This document shows positions 26,180-34,990 of a DNA stretch of 64,000 nt, in pieces. The notes beneath the pieces are model-generated. The model saw only the letters and a list, made by a program, of their open reading frames with translations. It had not been told where the DNA came from and did no database searches. The stretch comes from an uncultured Victivallales bacterium. Lineage in GTDB: Bacteria > Verrucomicrobiota > Lentisphaeria > Victivallales > UBA1829. The stretch is taken from positions 62,001 through 126,000 of the forward strand of contig CAKUDG010000006.1 of assembly GCA_934644965.1 (NCBI GenBank), read 5' to 3'. A program made the translations under genes and the position numbers. Each line of letters starts with the position of its first letter. Position 1 is the stretch's first letter.

Positions 26180-26917
26180 ATGAACGAGGAAACGGAAAAA
26201 AGTGTCTCCGAGACCGGGGAAATGAAAAGGAAAGCCGTCATTCTTCTGAGCGGTGGACTGGATTCTGCGACATGTCTTGCCATCGCCCGAAGCGAGGGCT
26301 TTGAACTCCATGCTCTGACTTTCGATTACGGGCAGCGTCACCGCGTGGAGCTTCTCTGCGCCCGGAACATTGCAAAGTCGCTCGGTGTGAAAAAACTCTA
26401 TGAGATCAAATTCGATCTGCGCCAGTGGGGAGGATCCGCACTGACTTCCGATGATCTGGAGGTCCCCGCCGCAGAGAAAGACTTTGAGGAAAGCGGCGTC
26501 ATCCCCGTAACATACGTTCCCGCAAGGAACACGATCTTTCTTTCCTTTGCCGCGTCTCTGGCCGAGACTCTGGAGGCAAGGGATATTTTCATCGGAGTGA
26601 ATTCCCTGGATTATTCCGGCTATCCGGACTGCCGCCCCGCGTTCATCCGCGCCTTTGAGCAATGCGCGAATCTCGGGACTCGCGCCGCGGATGAGGACTG
26701 GAAATTCCGGATCCACGCTCCGCTTCAGAACCTGCGCAAGACGGAAATCATCCGCCGCGGACTCGAACTCGGAGTCGATTACTCCATGACACACAGCTGT
26801 TACAATCCCTCTCCGGAGGGAACCCCCTGCGGAATATGTGACAGCTGCCGCCTCAGAAGCAATGCATTCCGTGAACTCGGGATGAGCGATCCCGCCGCTC
26901 TCCGTTCCCGTTCGTAA
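26180..26917 (+). CDS. queC: 7-cyano-7-deazaguanine (preQ0) synthase
   Basis: 245 residues. The PP-loop SGGLDSATCLAIA binds ATP; FDYGQRHRVEL, VPARNTIFLS and GVNSLDYSGYPDC are QueC signatures; the C-terminal zinc site is formed by SCYNPSPEGTPCGICDSC (four cysteines). It converts CDG to preQ0. AAGGA lies 11 nt before ATG 26180; MKRKAVILL at 26222 is the shorter alternative closer to most family members. Confidence 0.93.
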   Translation: MNEETEKSVSETGEMKRKAVILLSGGLDSATCLAIARSEGFELHALTFDYGQRHRVELLCARNIAKSLGVKKLYEIKFDLRQWGGSALTSDDLEVPAAEKDFEESGVIPVTYVPARNTIFLSFAASLAETLEARDIFIGVNSLDYSGYPDCRPAFIRAFEQCANLGTRAADEDWKFRIHAPLQNLRKTEIIRRGLELGVDYSMTHSCYNPSPEGTPCGICDSCRLRSNAFRELGMSDPAALRSRS

Positions 26918-26975
26918 TGCCCGGGAGGGGAACACGGCGTACCTTGGCTGAAGACAGATGAGAGGATCCGCAAAA

Positions 26976-27461
26976 ATGAAAAAACTGAAAATCGGTGTCA
27001 GCGCCTGCCTGATTGGATTGAAATACCGTTATGACGGAAGTTCCCGGATGGATGCCGAACTGATCCGTCTGCTCGGGGACAAAGTGGATTTCATTCCGGT
27101 CTGTCCGGAATGGGAATGCGGCCTGTCCATTCCCCGTCCTCCGATGCGTCTGGTTCTTTCTCCGAAAGGGACGCGCCTGCGCGAGTGTGAAAGCGGGGCG
27201 GATCATACAGACGAGCTTCTCGCCTGGGCCGAAGAAAAACTTGAACAGCTCGACCGGCGTGATATCGCCGCATTCCTGTTCAAATCGAAGTCTCCGAGCT
27301 GCGGCTGCGGGAGCGCGAAGCTCTTTGCTCCCTCCGGCCGCTGCATCAGGGAAAACGGAAGCGGAATCTTTGCAAAGGTGCTGACAACGCGTTTCCCGAA
27401 TATGATCGTCGGCGAAGAAATCGCATTGAAGGAATTTGCTGGGAAGCTCGGCCTTCTTTGA
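26976..27461 (+). CDS. DUF523 / TudS-like (thiouracil desulfurase family) protein
   Basis: 161 residues covering the whole DUF523 domain. The conserved cysteine positions are in GVSACLIGLKYRYDGS, PVCPEWECGL and FKSKSPSCGCG; in characterised TudS proteins three such cysteines bind a [4Fe-4S] cluster that removes sulfur from thiolated uracil. Whether this member shares that reaction is not shown by the sequence. ATG 26976 has AGAGGA about 9 nt upstream; the longer start at 26958 overlaps that site. It follows queC in the same direction by 58 bp. Confidence 0.8.
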   Translation: MKKLKIGVSACLIGLKYRYDGSSRMDAELIRLLGDKVDFIPVCPEWECGLSIPRPPMRLVLSPKGTRLRECESGADHTDELLAWAEEKLEQLDRRDIAAFLFKSKSPSCGCGSAKLFAPSGRCIRENGSGIFAKVLTTRFPNMIVGEEIALKEFAGKLGLL

Positions 27462-27518
27462 CTCTCTTTCCCCGGAGACTCATCCTCAGAATCCCGCCTG
27501 ACGGGGAGGAGAGAAGAC

Positions 27519-27547
27519 TTGCAAACAGAGAAATTCCGGAGTATATT
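27519..27547 (+). promoter_or_regulatory. Candidate promoter for the ABC-F gene
   Basis: TTGCAA and TATATT with a 17-bp spacer, 73 bp before the ATG at 27620. It matches the TTGMAA / TATATT style seen elsewhere in the window. Confidence 0.5.
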
Positions 27548-27619
27548 CCTCACCCTCCGTTTTTTTCTCTGGGATGCCCCTGATAACACAGATGGGATAA
27601 GGAGCTCTGGCGTTTCATC

Positions 27620-29668
27620 ATGGCGGAAAAAGTTCTCTGGTCGGTCGAACACCTGAATCTGCGTATGGGAGACCGGATTCTTTTCCGGGACGCCTCTTTG
27701 AGCATCGGGGAAGGGGAACGCGTTGCCCTGGTAGGCCGCAACGGCTGCGGAAAATCCACTTTGATGCGTGTCCTGGCGGGACTGGAGGAGCCATCGTCCG
27801 GAACGGTCAGCCGTGCCCGCGGACTTCGGATTGCGTTCATGCCGCAGGAGAATCAGGAACCGCTTCTTCTGACGGAGAAGGGAACGGTCCGGGAACTGGT
27901 GCGGGAAGGTCTGTCATTTTTTGAAGGTCTTCTGCAACGTTATGAGAGTCTGCCTGCGGCCTCTCCGGAACATGAAGCACTCGAACATCTTCTGACTCAT
28001 CATGATGCATGGAATCCGGGAAACAAGCTGGATGTCATTCTGGACAGACTGGGACTTCCCGCCGACCGCGCTCCCTCCTCCCTTTCCGGCGGCGAACTCC
28101 GGCGGACGCTCCTGGCCCGCGCCGTGATTGCGGAGCCGGACCTGCTGCTTCTGGATGAGCCGACAAATCATCTGGACATCTATACGGCGCAGTGGATCGA
28201 AGAGTTTCTTTCCGAATACCGTGGCGCCTGCTTTTTTGTCACGCACGACCGCTGCTTTCTGGACAGAATCGCGACGCGGATTGTCGGCATAGACGGGGCA
28301 GGGGGATTGTATTCCGTCATCGGCTCCTACGCGGACTTTCTGGAGGAAGAGGCGGAACGGCATCATTCGGAAGACCGTCTGGAGGAGAAGCGCCGCGCTT
28401 TTCTGAGGCGTGAGCTGGACTGGGTCCGGCGTTCTCCGAAGGCCCGTCTCCGCCGGAATCTCGGCCGTATCCGCCGCTATCGTGAGATCGAGGCTCGTTC
28501 GGCTCCGGAGAGACCGGGGGAGATGGAACTGATTCTGCCGCCGCCGCCGCGTCTCGGGAACCGGGTGGTGGATTTGAAGAATGTGTCTTTGTCGCTCGGA
28601 GGGAGGCGATTGTTTTCGGACTTCAGTTTTGAATTCACCGCGGATCTGAAAGTGGGGATTGTCGGTGCAAACGGGAGCGGGAAGAGCAGTCTTCTGAAGC
28701 TGATCACGCGAGAGCTTTTCCCGGATGAGGGGACAGTGGCCGTGGCCGATACCGTGCAGTTCAACTATGTGGATCAGTCCCGGACGACGCTGAATCCGGA
28801 AAACACGCTCTGCGGGGAAGCCGGCGGAGGACTGGATTTTGTGCGGGTGGGTGAGGAACGGGTTTCCATCCGCTCCTATCTGCGGCGTTTCCTCTTTGAA
28901 GAGGAACGCATGAATGTTCGCGTGAAAACTCTTTCCGGAGGCGAGAAGGCCCGCCTCGCTCTGGCGAAAATCCTGAAGGACGGAGGCAATTTCCTGATCC
29001 TGGACGAACCGACCAATGATCTGGATTTGTCCACCCTCCGAGTGCTGGAGGAATCGCTGAGAACTTATCCTTCCGCCCTGGTTGTGGTCAGTCACGACCG
29101 TTACTTTCTGAACCGGGTCTGCAACTGCATCATTGCCTTTGAAGCCGAATCGGAAACCTTGAGCATTTCTCTCGGCGATTACGATACGTATCTGGAAAAG
29201 AAAAACCGCCGCCGCTCTTCTTCTCCGGGTGCTTCCGTTCCCGGAGGAACAAAATTGTTCAGGTCTTCTTCCTTTTCTTCATCGTTTCCTTCTCCCGCGG
29301 CTGCGAAGGAGTCCGGTGGGAAGCTGCCGGATCTTCAGAAGGAGGAGGGCGAGGGGGAGGGCTGTCCCGCAGGCTCCACCCGGCGCATCGGCACAATGCC
29401 GGACGGGAAGAAAAAGAAAACGAAACTCTCCTACCTGGAGGAACGCGAGCTGAACGAACTGGAGGGAGGCCTGATCGCCGCCGCGGAACAGAAGGTTTCC
29501 GACTGCGAAGCGGCGTTTTCAGATCCTTCTTTGTTTTCATCGCGTCCGAAGGAAGTGCCGGCCGTTCAAGCCGCTCTGGCTGCGGCCCGGGCGGAGCTGG
29601 AGCGCCTGTATGCGCGCTGGGAGGAGCTGGAAAACCGGAAGGAATCCCTGAAAAGACCTCAGGAATGA
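27620..29668 (+). CDS. uup: ABC-F family ATPase (Uup-like)
   Basis: 682 residues with two ABC domains and no membrane segment. Domain 1: GRNGCGKST, LSGGELRRT, DEPTNHLD. Domain 2: GANGSGKSS, LSGGEKARLALAK, DEPTNDLD. The linker has the charged ERRHH/RRxLDWVRRSPKARLRR region of Uup. After domain 2 comes a ~90-residue Ser/Gly/Lys-rich stretch and then a coiled-coil C-terminus (about 595-680: LNELEGGLIAAAEQK, AALAAARAELERLYARWEELE), as in Uup, which binds DNA there. Uup-type proteins act on ribosomes or branched DNA. A hairpin terminator follows immediately. Confidence 0.88.
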   Translation: MAEKVLWSVEHLNLRMGDRILFRDASLSIGEGERVALVGRNGCGKSTLMRVLAGLEEPSSGTVSRARGLRIAFMPQENQEPLLLTEKGTVRELVREGLSFFEGLLQRYESLPAASPEHEALEHLLTHHDAWNPGNKLDVILDRLGLPADRAPSSLSGGELRRTLLARAVIAEPDLLLLDEPTNHLDIYTAQWIEEFLSEYRGACFFVTHDRCFLDRIATRIVGIDGAGGLYSVIGSYADFLEEEAERHHSEDRLEEKRRAFLRRELDWVRRSPKARLRRNLGRIRRYREIEARSAPERPGEMELILPPPPRLGNRVVDLKNVSLSLGGRRLFSDFSFEFTADLKVGIVGANGSGKSSLLKLITRELFPDEGTVAVADTVQFNYVDQSRTTLNPENTLCGEAGGGLDFVRVGEERVSIRSYLRRFLFEEERMNVRVKTLSGGEKARLALAKILKDGGNFLILDEPTNDLDLSTLRVLEESLRTYPSALVVVSHDRYFLNRVCNCIIAFEAESETLSISLGDYDTYLEKKNRRRSSSPGASVPGGTKLFRSSSFSSSFPSPAAAKESGGKLPDLQKEEGEGEGCPAGSTRRIGTMPDGKKKKTKLSYLEERELNELEGGLIAAAEQKVSDCEAAFSDPSLFSSRPKEVPAVQAALAAARAELERLYARWEELENRKESLKRPQE

Positions 29669-29671
29669 GAA

Positions 29672-29697
29672 GGGGAAACTTTCCCCGAGCTTTTTTT
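29672..29697 (+). terminator. Intrinsic terminator after the ABC-F gene
   Basis: GGGGAAA and TTTCCCC form a tight stem, followed by GAGC and seven T. It starts 4 bp after the stop codon. Confidence 0.6.
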
Positions 29698-29788
29698 CGT
29701 CCTTCCTTCTTTCTTCTTCCCGAGAGAAGGATGGGAAAGATGACTGGAATGAATTTGAGACAAGAGCAATAAGGAGGTGTCTGTTATT

Positions 29789-30226
29789 ATGGCCTTTGAT
29801 CTGGAGTTGCTGAAAACGTATCTGAACGAGCAGGACCGCTTCTGCAAATGCAACGGCATCCGTCTGAGGGAGATTCGCGAAGGGTATGCCGAAGCCGTTC
29901 TGGATGTGGAGGAAAAACATCTGAACGGTTTGAATGTGGTACAGGGCGGAGCGGTCTATACGCTTTGCGACCTGGCATTTGCGGGTGCGGCGAATTCCCG
30001 CGGAGTGAAGGCGATCGGGATGAATGCGAGCGTTTCCTACATCCGCCCCGGGACTGCACCGCTTGTGCGGGCGGTGGCGACGGAGATCAGCCGCGGGAAG
30101 AAAACGGTCGTCTGCAATGTGGATGCCTTCAACACGGAAGGCAAACTTCTGGTCCGCTGCACGATGACCGGTTTCATCCTGGGCGAGGCGTTTGATTTTC
30201 CCGTTCCGGCTTCGCGGGAGGCCTGA
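29789..30226 (+). CDS. PaaI-like hotdog thioesterase
   Basis: 145 residues with the single hotdog fold of the PaaI family: HLNGLNVVQGGAVYTLCDLAF contains the active-site-type N...GG..YTL.D pattern, followed by INASVSYIRPG-like sequence (MNASVSYIRPGTA). It would hydrolyse an acyl-CoA; the acyl group is unknown. AAGGAGG ends 11 nt before ATG 29789, which argues against the GTG at 29777. Confidence 0.82.
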   Translation: MAFDLELLKTYLNEQDRFCKCNGIRLREIREGYAEAVLDVEEKHLNGLNVVQGGAVYTLCDLAFAGAANSRGVKAIGMNASVSYIRPGTAPLVRAVATEISRGKKTVVCNVDAFNTEGKLLVRCTMTGFILGEAFDFPVPASREA

Positions 30227-30255
30227 CACTCCTTCTCTCCGGAGGCGTGTTTCTC

Positions 30256-31470
30256 CTATCCCTTTCCGGAACAGCCGAACCCGAAACATCCGCGGATGGA
30301 TTTTTCGAGAAACGTGACTGCCTTCATGGGCAGAGTCTTGTACGGAGTGATCGCCCCTTCCGGACAGTGTTCCTGGCAGCAGTAACAGCGGATGCAGTTC
30401 CCGAGATCGAATACCGGTCTGCCTTTTGACCCGATCTTCAATGATTTTGGCGGACACATTCTTGCACAGAGTCCGCATCCGATGCATTTTTCTTCATTCA
30501 GGAGCGGTTTTGAGACCATGACACTTCTCATCCATTCCTTCAGGAAAGGCGGCAGCGGCATTCCCCATTCAGAGAGGATCCCCGGCGGTGCGGGCAGTTC
30601 CAGCGCGGGGCAGTCCGGGATGGATCCGCTGTTTTCAAAAAGCGGGAGGAGTCCGCGTTCCGCCGCTCTTCTGAGGAGCAGGAGATCCGGGACCCCCAGA
30701 ATGGGGGCGGCGGAGGCGTCGAGAGCGAGGGAATCGGAGGCTCCTGCGAGGAATCCCCTGTGCGCCGGAGTTCCGCTGCCCGGGCCATTGCCCTCCATGC
30801 AGACGATTGCGTCGAGGATATTGAATTGCGGTCTGATCATCAGATAAATATCCAGCAGCATGTCCGCGAACATGGCGAAGTCTTTCCCGACGGCCAGATG
30901 CCATCCCATGCGTTCCGACCCGTTGACGAGTCCGAACAGGTTCTTCACACAGAGCGTGAGAGTCATCATGGCATGAGTTTTTGCCTTGGCGATATCGACG
31001 ATAGCATCATATTGCAGATGTTCCTGAGCCACTTCGATATGACGGAAACGCAGTTCGGCTCCATCGGGCGGATTCGTGATGGGAGCATACTGCTTGAAGT
31101 TGAAAACCCGGACCCCGATCTTATTGAGTTCCTCCTCGATGCCCATGGCTCTGATGATGGCCGGCGCGGTCTGGACGGCAGGATTTTCCATGATGGCCAC
31201 TTCCGAAGCGCCCGCCTCCCGGAAAAGTCTTGCCGTTTCGAGGATAAGAGCGGGATGAACGCAGGCAATGTCGTCCTTTCTCCGCCATGCGAGGAGATTT
31301 GGCTTCAGGACGATCTTTTTTCCGGAGACCCCACCTGCCTCCCGCAACTGGGGTTCAAGAATTTTTTCGAGCGAAATTCTGAGCGTCTCCTGTGCATAGG
31401 ATTCACAGGCCGCATAGGTGACTGTGCGGGGCGTCTGCCCTTTCTGTGCTGCGGGCTGATTCTTCGGCAT
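30256..31470 (-). CDS. DUF362 protein with C-terminal 2[4Fe-4S] ferredoxin domain
   Basis: 404 residues. Residues ~15-300 are a DUF362 domain (KIVLKPNLLAW, AKTHAMMTLTLCVKNLFGLVNG). Residues ~330-390 hold two cluster motifs, CIGCGLCARMCPP and CIRCYCCQEHCPEGA. The last residues are CFGFGCSGKG. The fusion is common in anaerobes; its reaction is not established, and an iron-sulfur redox function is inferred from the motifs. AAGGA lies 10 nt before the start. The gene converges on the thioesterase, 29 bp apart. Confidence 0.85.
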   Translation of the reverse strand: MPKNQPAAQKGQTPRTVTYAACESYAQETLRISLEKILEPQLREAGGVSGKKIVLKPNLLAWRRKDDIACVHPALILETARLFREAGASEVAIMENPAVQTAPAIIRAMGIEEELNKIGVRVFNFKQYAPITNPPDGAELRFRHIEVAQEHLQYDAIVDIAKAKTHAMMTLTLCVKNLFGLVNGSERMGWHLAVGKDFAMFADMLLDIYLMIRPQFNILDAIVCMEGNGPGSGTPAHRGFLAGASDSLALDASAAPILGVPDLLLLRRAAERGLLPLFENSGSIPDCPALELPAPPGILSEWGMPLPPFLKEWMRSVMVSKPLLNEEKCIGCGLCARMCPPKSLKIGSKGRPVFDLGNCIRCYCCQEHCPEGAITPYKTLPMKAVTFLEKSIRGCFGFGCSGKG

Positions 31471-31874
31471 GAACGGGATATCCTTTTTTTGTTCCGTTTA
31501 CCGGGTGGAAGGGGAATTGTTTTTTTTCTCCCTTCCTTGTTGTTCCGTTTCGATGTTCCTGAGTTGATTTGATTCCGCAGGCTGTTTCTGTGAATGGTTC
31601 CAGGTGCGGAAAGCGGCTTCTCCGGACAGAAAATCAGGAGAAAGGGGCTGTAACATAATCCATGAAAGTCTCGAAGGCAAGGGAAAGGCTCCGTTTCCGT
31701 TTTTTTTTTGCAGGAAGATATTGCGTTTTCAGGAAAAAGAAAGCTTGTAATTTCGCTCTGCCGGATTAGATTATGAAAATAATACGCGCGGAAGCGGAAA
31801 CAGTTTTCCGCCGAAACGGAACGGCCTTATTAAACGAATCAACCAGTATCAACCAAAGAAACAAAAAGAAACAA
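31471..31874. other. Divergent intergenic region upstream of rpsA
   Basis: TTGTAA (31745-31750) and GATTAT (31769-31774) with an 18-bp spacer form a weak promoter candidate for rpsA, giving a leader of about 95 nt with repeated AACCAA/AAACAAA motifs. A short minus-strand ORF here (31498-31680) has no ribosome site. No RNA gene was recognised. Confidence 0.4.
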
Positions 31875-33632
31875 ATGACAACAGCACAGGAAAATGCGGC
31901 GGATGCGCCCGCCAAGAGCTACGTGGATCTCTCCGGGGACTTCTCCATGGAGGAACTCCTCAACAATCAGACGAAGAACGATTTTCAGGAAGGATCCATC
32001 GTCCACGGTTCGATTGTGGAGAAACGTCAGGACGGGGCGTTGGTGGACATCGGCTACAAAGCGGAAGGCTTCATTCCCTCCGTGGAATTCAGGAACTGGG
32101 AAGATGTGAAAGTCGGGGACGAAGTGGATGTGTTTCTCGAAGAGATTGAAAACGAGAGCAACATGCCCGGCCTGAGCCTTCAGAAGGCGAACTTCATCAA
32201 GTCCTGGAACCGGATTACTTCTGAATACGGAGAAGGCAGTGTCATTCGCGGATTGATGAAACACCGTGTGAAAGGCGGGATCATTATTGATCTTTGCGGT
32301 GTGGAAGCCTTCCTTCCCGGCTCTCAGATTGATATCGGGCCTGTGAAGAACATGGATGATTTCCTCGGGAAGGAATATGATTTCAAGATTTTGAAAATCA
32401 ATCAGGATCGTCGGAATATCGTGGTGTCCCGGCGTGAGCTTCTGGAGGAATCGCGGAAGGATCGGAGAGCGCAGCTGCTTAAGGAAATGGAAATCGGACA
32501 GATCCGCAAGGGTGTGGTCAAGAACATCACGGACTTCGGTGCTTTCATCGATCTCGGCGGTGTGGACGGGTTGCTGCATATTACCGACATGTCCTGGGGG
32601 CGGATTGCGCATCCGTCCGAAATGCTTGAAATTGGCCAGGATGTCGAAGTGATGATTCTGGACATTGATTACGAGAAGGAACGCGTTTCCCTCGGTCTCA
32701 AGCAGAAGAGCCGGAATCCGTGGGACGATGTGGAAAACAAATACGCCGTCGGCAGCACGGTCAAGGGGCGGATTGTGAACATCATGCCCTATGGTGCATT
32801 TGTTGAGATTGAAGAGGGCGTGGAAGGTCTGATCCACGTTTCGGAAATGTCGTGGACGAAGCGTGTGACGAAGGCCGGAGATGTGGTGAGCGTCGGTGAA
32901 GAAGTCGAAGCGGTGGTTCTTGACATTGACAAGGACGGCAAGAAGATTTCTCTCGGACTCCGTCAGAAGACGCGCAATCCGTGGGAAGTTCTTGCGGAAA
33001 AATATCCTGCCGGAAGCCGCATCAAGGGCAAGGTCCGGAACATGACCAGCTACGGGGCGTTTGTCGAGATTGAAAACGACATTGACGGCATGATCCATGT
33101 CTCCGACATGTCCTGGACGCGCAAGATCAACAATCCGAATGAAGTGTTGAAAGTCGGCGAGGAAGTCGACGCGGTGATTCTGGACATTGATCCTCAGCAG
33201 CAGAGAATTTCTCTCGGTCTCAAGCAGACGGAAGTTGATCCCTGGGCGAACATCGAAGATATCTACAAGATCGGCGATGTTGTGAAAGGCAAAGTCACGA
33301 AGATCACCACTTTCGGTGCCTTCATCGAACTTTCCCACAAGATCGACGGGCTGGTCCATATTTCGCAGATCAGCAAAGATCGCGTGGAAAAGGTCAAGGA
33401 CAAACTTTCACTCGGCCAGGAAATTGAAGCCAGAGTCATCAAGATCGACAAGGACGAACGCCGAATCGGTCTGAGCATCAAGGCTCTCGAGGAGGATTTC
33501 TCTGACGATGATCTGAAGGCTGCCGGCGAAGAAGTCGCCGCCGCTCTCAAACCGGGCGAAGCTCTCGGTGACATGGGTGCGCTCATCGGCGATTCCCTTG
33601 ATGAACTCGACGTTCTCAAAGGAAACAAGTAA
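31875..33632 (+). CDS. rpsA: 30S ribosomal protein S1
   Basis: 585 residues with six S1 RNA-binding domains, each starting with a G..V.G.V pattern: GSIVHGSIVEKRQDG, GSVIRGLMKHRVKGG, GQIRKGVVKNITDFGAF, GSTVKGRIVNIMPYGAF, GSRIKGKVRNMTSYGAF and GDVVKGKVTKITTFGAF. The first two are the divergent, ribosome-docking type. ATG 31875 (MTTAQENAADA) fits the family; the ORF could extend to 31773 but that part is non-conserved. No Shine-Dalgarno sequence precedes ATG 31875, only A-rich sequence, as is common for rpsA, whose product controls its own initiation. A strong terminator follows. Confidence 0.95.
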   Translation: MTTAQENAADAPAKSYVDLSGDFSMEELLNNQTKNDFQEGSIVHGSIVEKRQDGALVDIGYKAEGFIPSVEFRNWEDVKVGDEVDVFLEEIENESNMPGLSLQKANFIKSWNRITSEYGEGSVIRGLMKHRVKGGIIIDLCGVEAFLPGSQIDIGPVKNMDDFLGKEYDFKILKINQDRRNIVVSRRELLEESRKDRRAQLLKEMEIGQIRKGVVKNITDFGAFIDLGGVDGLLHITDMSWGRIAHPSEMLEIGQDVEVMILDIDYEKERVSLGLKQKSRNPWDDVENKYAVGSTVKGRIVNIMPYGAFVEIEEGVEGLIHVSEMSWTKRVTKAGDVVSVGEEVEAVVLDIDKDGKKISLGLRQKTRNPWEVLAEKYPAGSRIKGKVRNMTSYGAFVEIENDIDGMIHVSDMSWTRKINNPNEVLKVGEEVDAVILDIDPQQQRISLGLKQTEVDPWANIEDIYKIGDVVKGKVTKITTFGAFIELSHKIDGLVHISQISKDRVEKVKDKLSLGQEIEARVIKIDKDERRIGLSIKALEEDFSDDDLKAAGEEVAAALKPGEALGDMGALIGDSLDELDVLKGNK

Positions 33633-33644
33633 TCGCTTTTCTCT

Positions 33645-33688
33645 CCCCCCGGCGGCGGAAGTCAGGCGGCCGGGGGGATTTTTCTTTT
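33645..33688 (+). terminator. Intrinsic terminator after rpsA
   Basis: CCCCCCGGC (33645-33653) and GCCGGGGGG (33669-33677) form a 9-bp perfect GC stem, followed by ATTTTTCTTTT. Confidence 0.85.
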
Positions 33689-33715
33689 ATCCGCAGAAAG
33701 GAAGGTGCTGTAATC

Positions 33716-34990
33716 ATGCCCGGCGAAAAGGAAGAGCAATGGCTGTTTGATTTTACTCCGGATGAACGTGTCCATGCGGACTCGGAACCGGAAAAGGAAA
33801 AGGACTTGTTCGACTATGAAACCGAGGATGACGCGCTTTCCGCATTGATCTCTCCTTCCGCTTCCGATGAGAAAACGGAGGAGGAAGTGGATCAGGACAG
33901 GCACTCTGCGGAGGAATGGAAAGAAGAGGAACTGGAAGCCGAACTGGAAGAAGCCGCTTTGGAACAGGAACAGCAGTCTTCCACTTATGCGGAACAGGAT
34001 GCTTCGTCTTTTTCATCCTCCTCCTCATGTGAATGTGAGACTCTTTCAAGCGGGAGCGTTTCCTGCACGGGTGTTTCTGGCGGATCTGATTCTCCATTGT
34101 CTTCATCGTTTTCTCAAGTGGCCTCTGAGGACGGAGGAGGACCATTTCAGGATGGGCAGGAGACTTGGAACTCCTCCGATTCTGATGAAGCTATGACACA
34201 ACAGGAGCCTTCGTCGGTTGGATCCTGTCTTCCGAAACGGAAGGGAGAGATTTTCACTCCGTCTTTTCTACGTCAGGCTGCGCTGGGTTTTCTTGCATCG
34301 TTGAAGCCTTCTGCAGCTGCGTTGAAAGTTTCTCTCGGGACAGGATGCACGGCAGACGCGGCGGCGTTCTGGCTTCTGCCCAAGCAGCGTCTCTGCAGCG
34401 GGATTGAACGGACAGCCGTGGCGCTTGTCTGCTCGGACTCTGCCAGATTTCATGGCGATGCCCGGAGAAGAGAAGAGTTGCGCCGTGCCCTGCAGTCTCT
34501 GCAGGAGGAAAAGCTTGTCCTGGAAGCGGAAATCCGTGAAAAGGAACCCTGTCTGCGCAACGATTCCCTGTTTGAAGAGGAATCGGAATGGGACTATTCG
34601 GCCTCGGCGAACAGACGCTATCGGAATCTTCTGAAAAAGATGGAAAAGACCCATTTTTCCCTTCTTCATGAAAGCCGTTTTGATCGGATGATAGCAGAAG
34701 GCCTTGCGAATGCCTATTATCTGATTGTGCCGGAAGACCGGGCCATGGAGGATGAGGGGGAATATCCTCCGGGCTGGGGAGTGGTTCTTGCCTGTGCGGA
34801 TTTTTCGATCCGGCAGCTTCGTGAGGCGACCGTTTTTGAGAGTCTGCCGGAGAACCGCTTGAATCTGGCGCTGAAGACTGCGCAGGCGGCTTCGTCCGAC
34901 ACTTTGTTTTCACGCGGGGTATCTCTTTCTCCGGAAGGGATCCCTCAATTTCATGTTCCGCCGAAGAGGCGGCGTCCTCTGAGATCATGA
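33716..34990 (+). CDS. Acidic low-complexity protein with an MmcB-like C-terminal half
   Basis: 424 residues. The first ~180 are very acidic and Ser/Glu-rich, without predicted fold. From about residue 180 the order FLRQAALGFL, TADAAAFWLL, VALVCSDSARFHGD, then YYLIVPEDR, GWGVVLACADFSIRQLREA and LNLALKTAQAA follows the layout of MmcB-type PD-(D/E)XK proteins (R-AD, VEVK-S--DF-AD, Y--VP, GLI-AD---LREA). The catalytic lysine segment is not evident (VCSDSA in place of VEVKSS), so it may be a non-catalytic relative; this is inference. It overlaps the acyltransferase gene by ATGA, implying coupling. Confidence 0.6.
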   Translation: MPGEKEEQWLFDFTPDERVHADSEPEKEKDLFDYETEDDALSALISPSASDEKTEEEVDQDRHSAEEWKEEELEAELEEAALEQEQQSSTYAEQDASSFSSSSSCECETLSSGSVSCTGVSGGSDSPLSSSFSQVASEDGGGPFQDGQETWNSSDSDEAMTQQEPSSVGSCLPKRKGEIFTPSFLRQAALGFLASLKPSAAALKVSLGTGCTADAAAFWLLPKQRLCSGIERTAVALVCSDSARFHGDARRREELRRALQSLQEEKLVLEAEIREKEPCLRNDSLFEEESEWDYSASANRRYRNLLKKMEKTHFSLLHESRFDRMIAEGLANAYYLIVPEDRAMEDEGEYPPGWGVVLACADFSIRQLREATVFESLPENRLNLALKTAQAASSDTLFSRGVSLSPEGIPQFHVPPKRRRPLRS

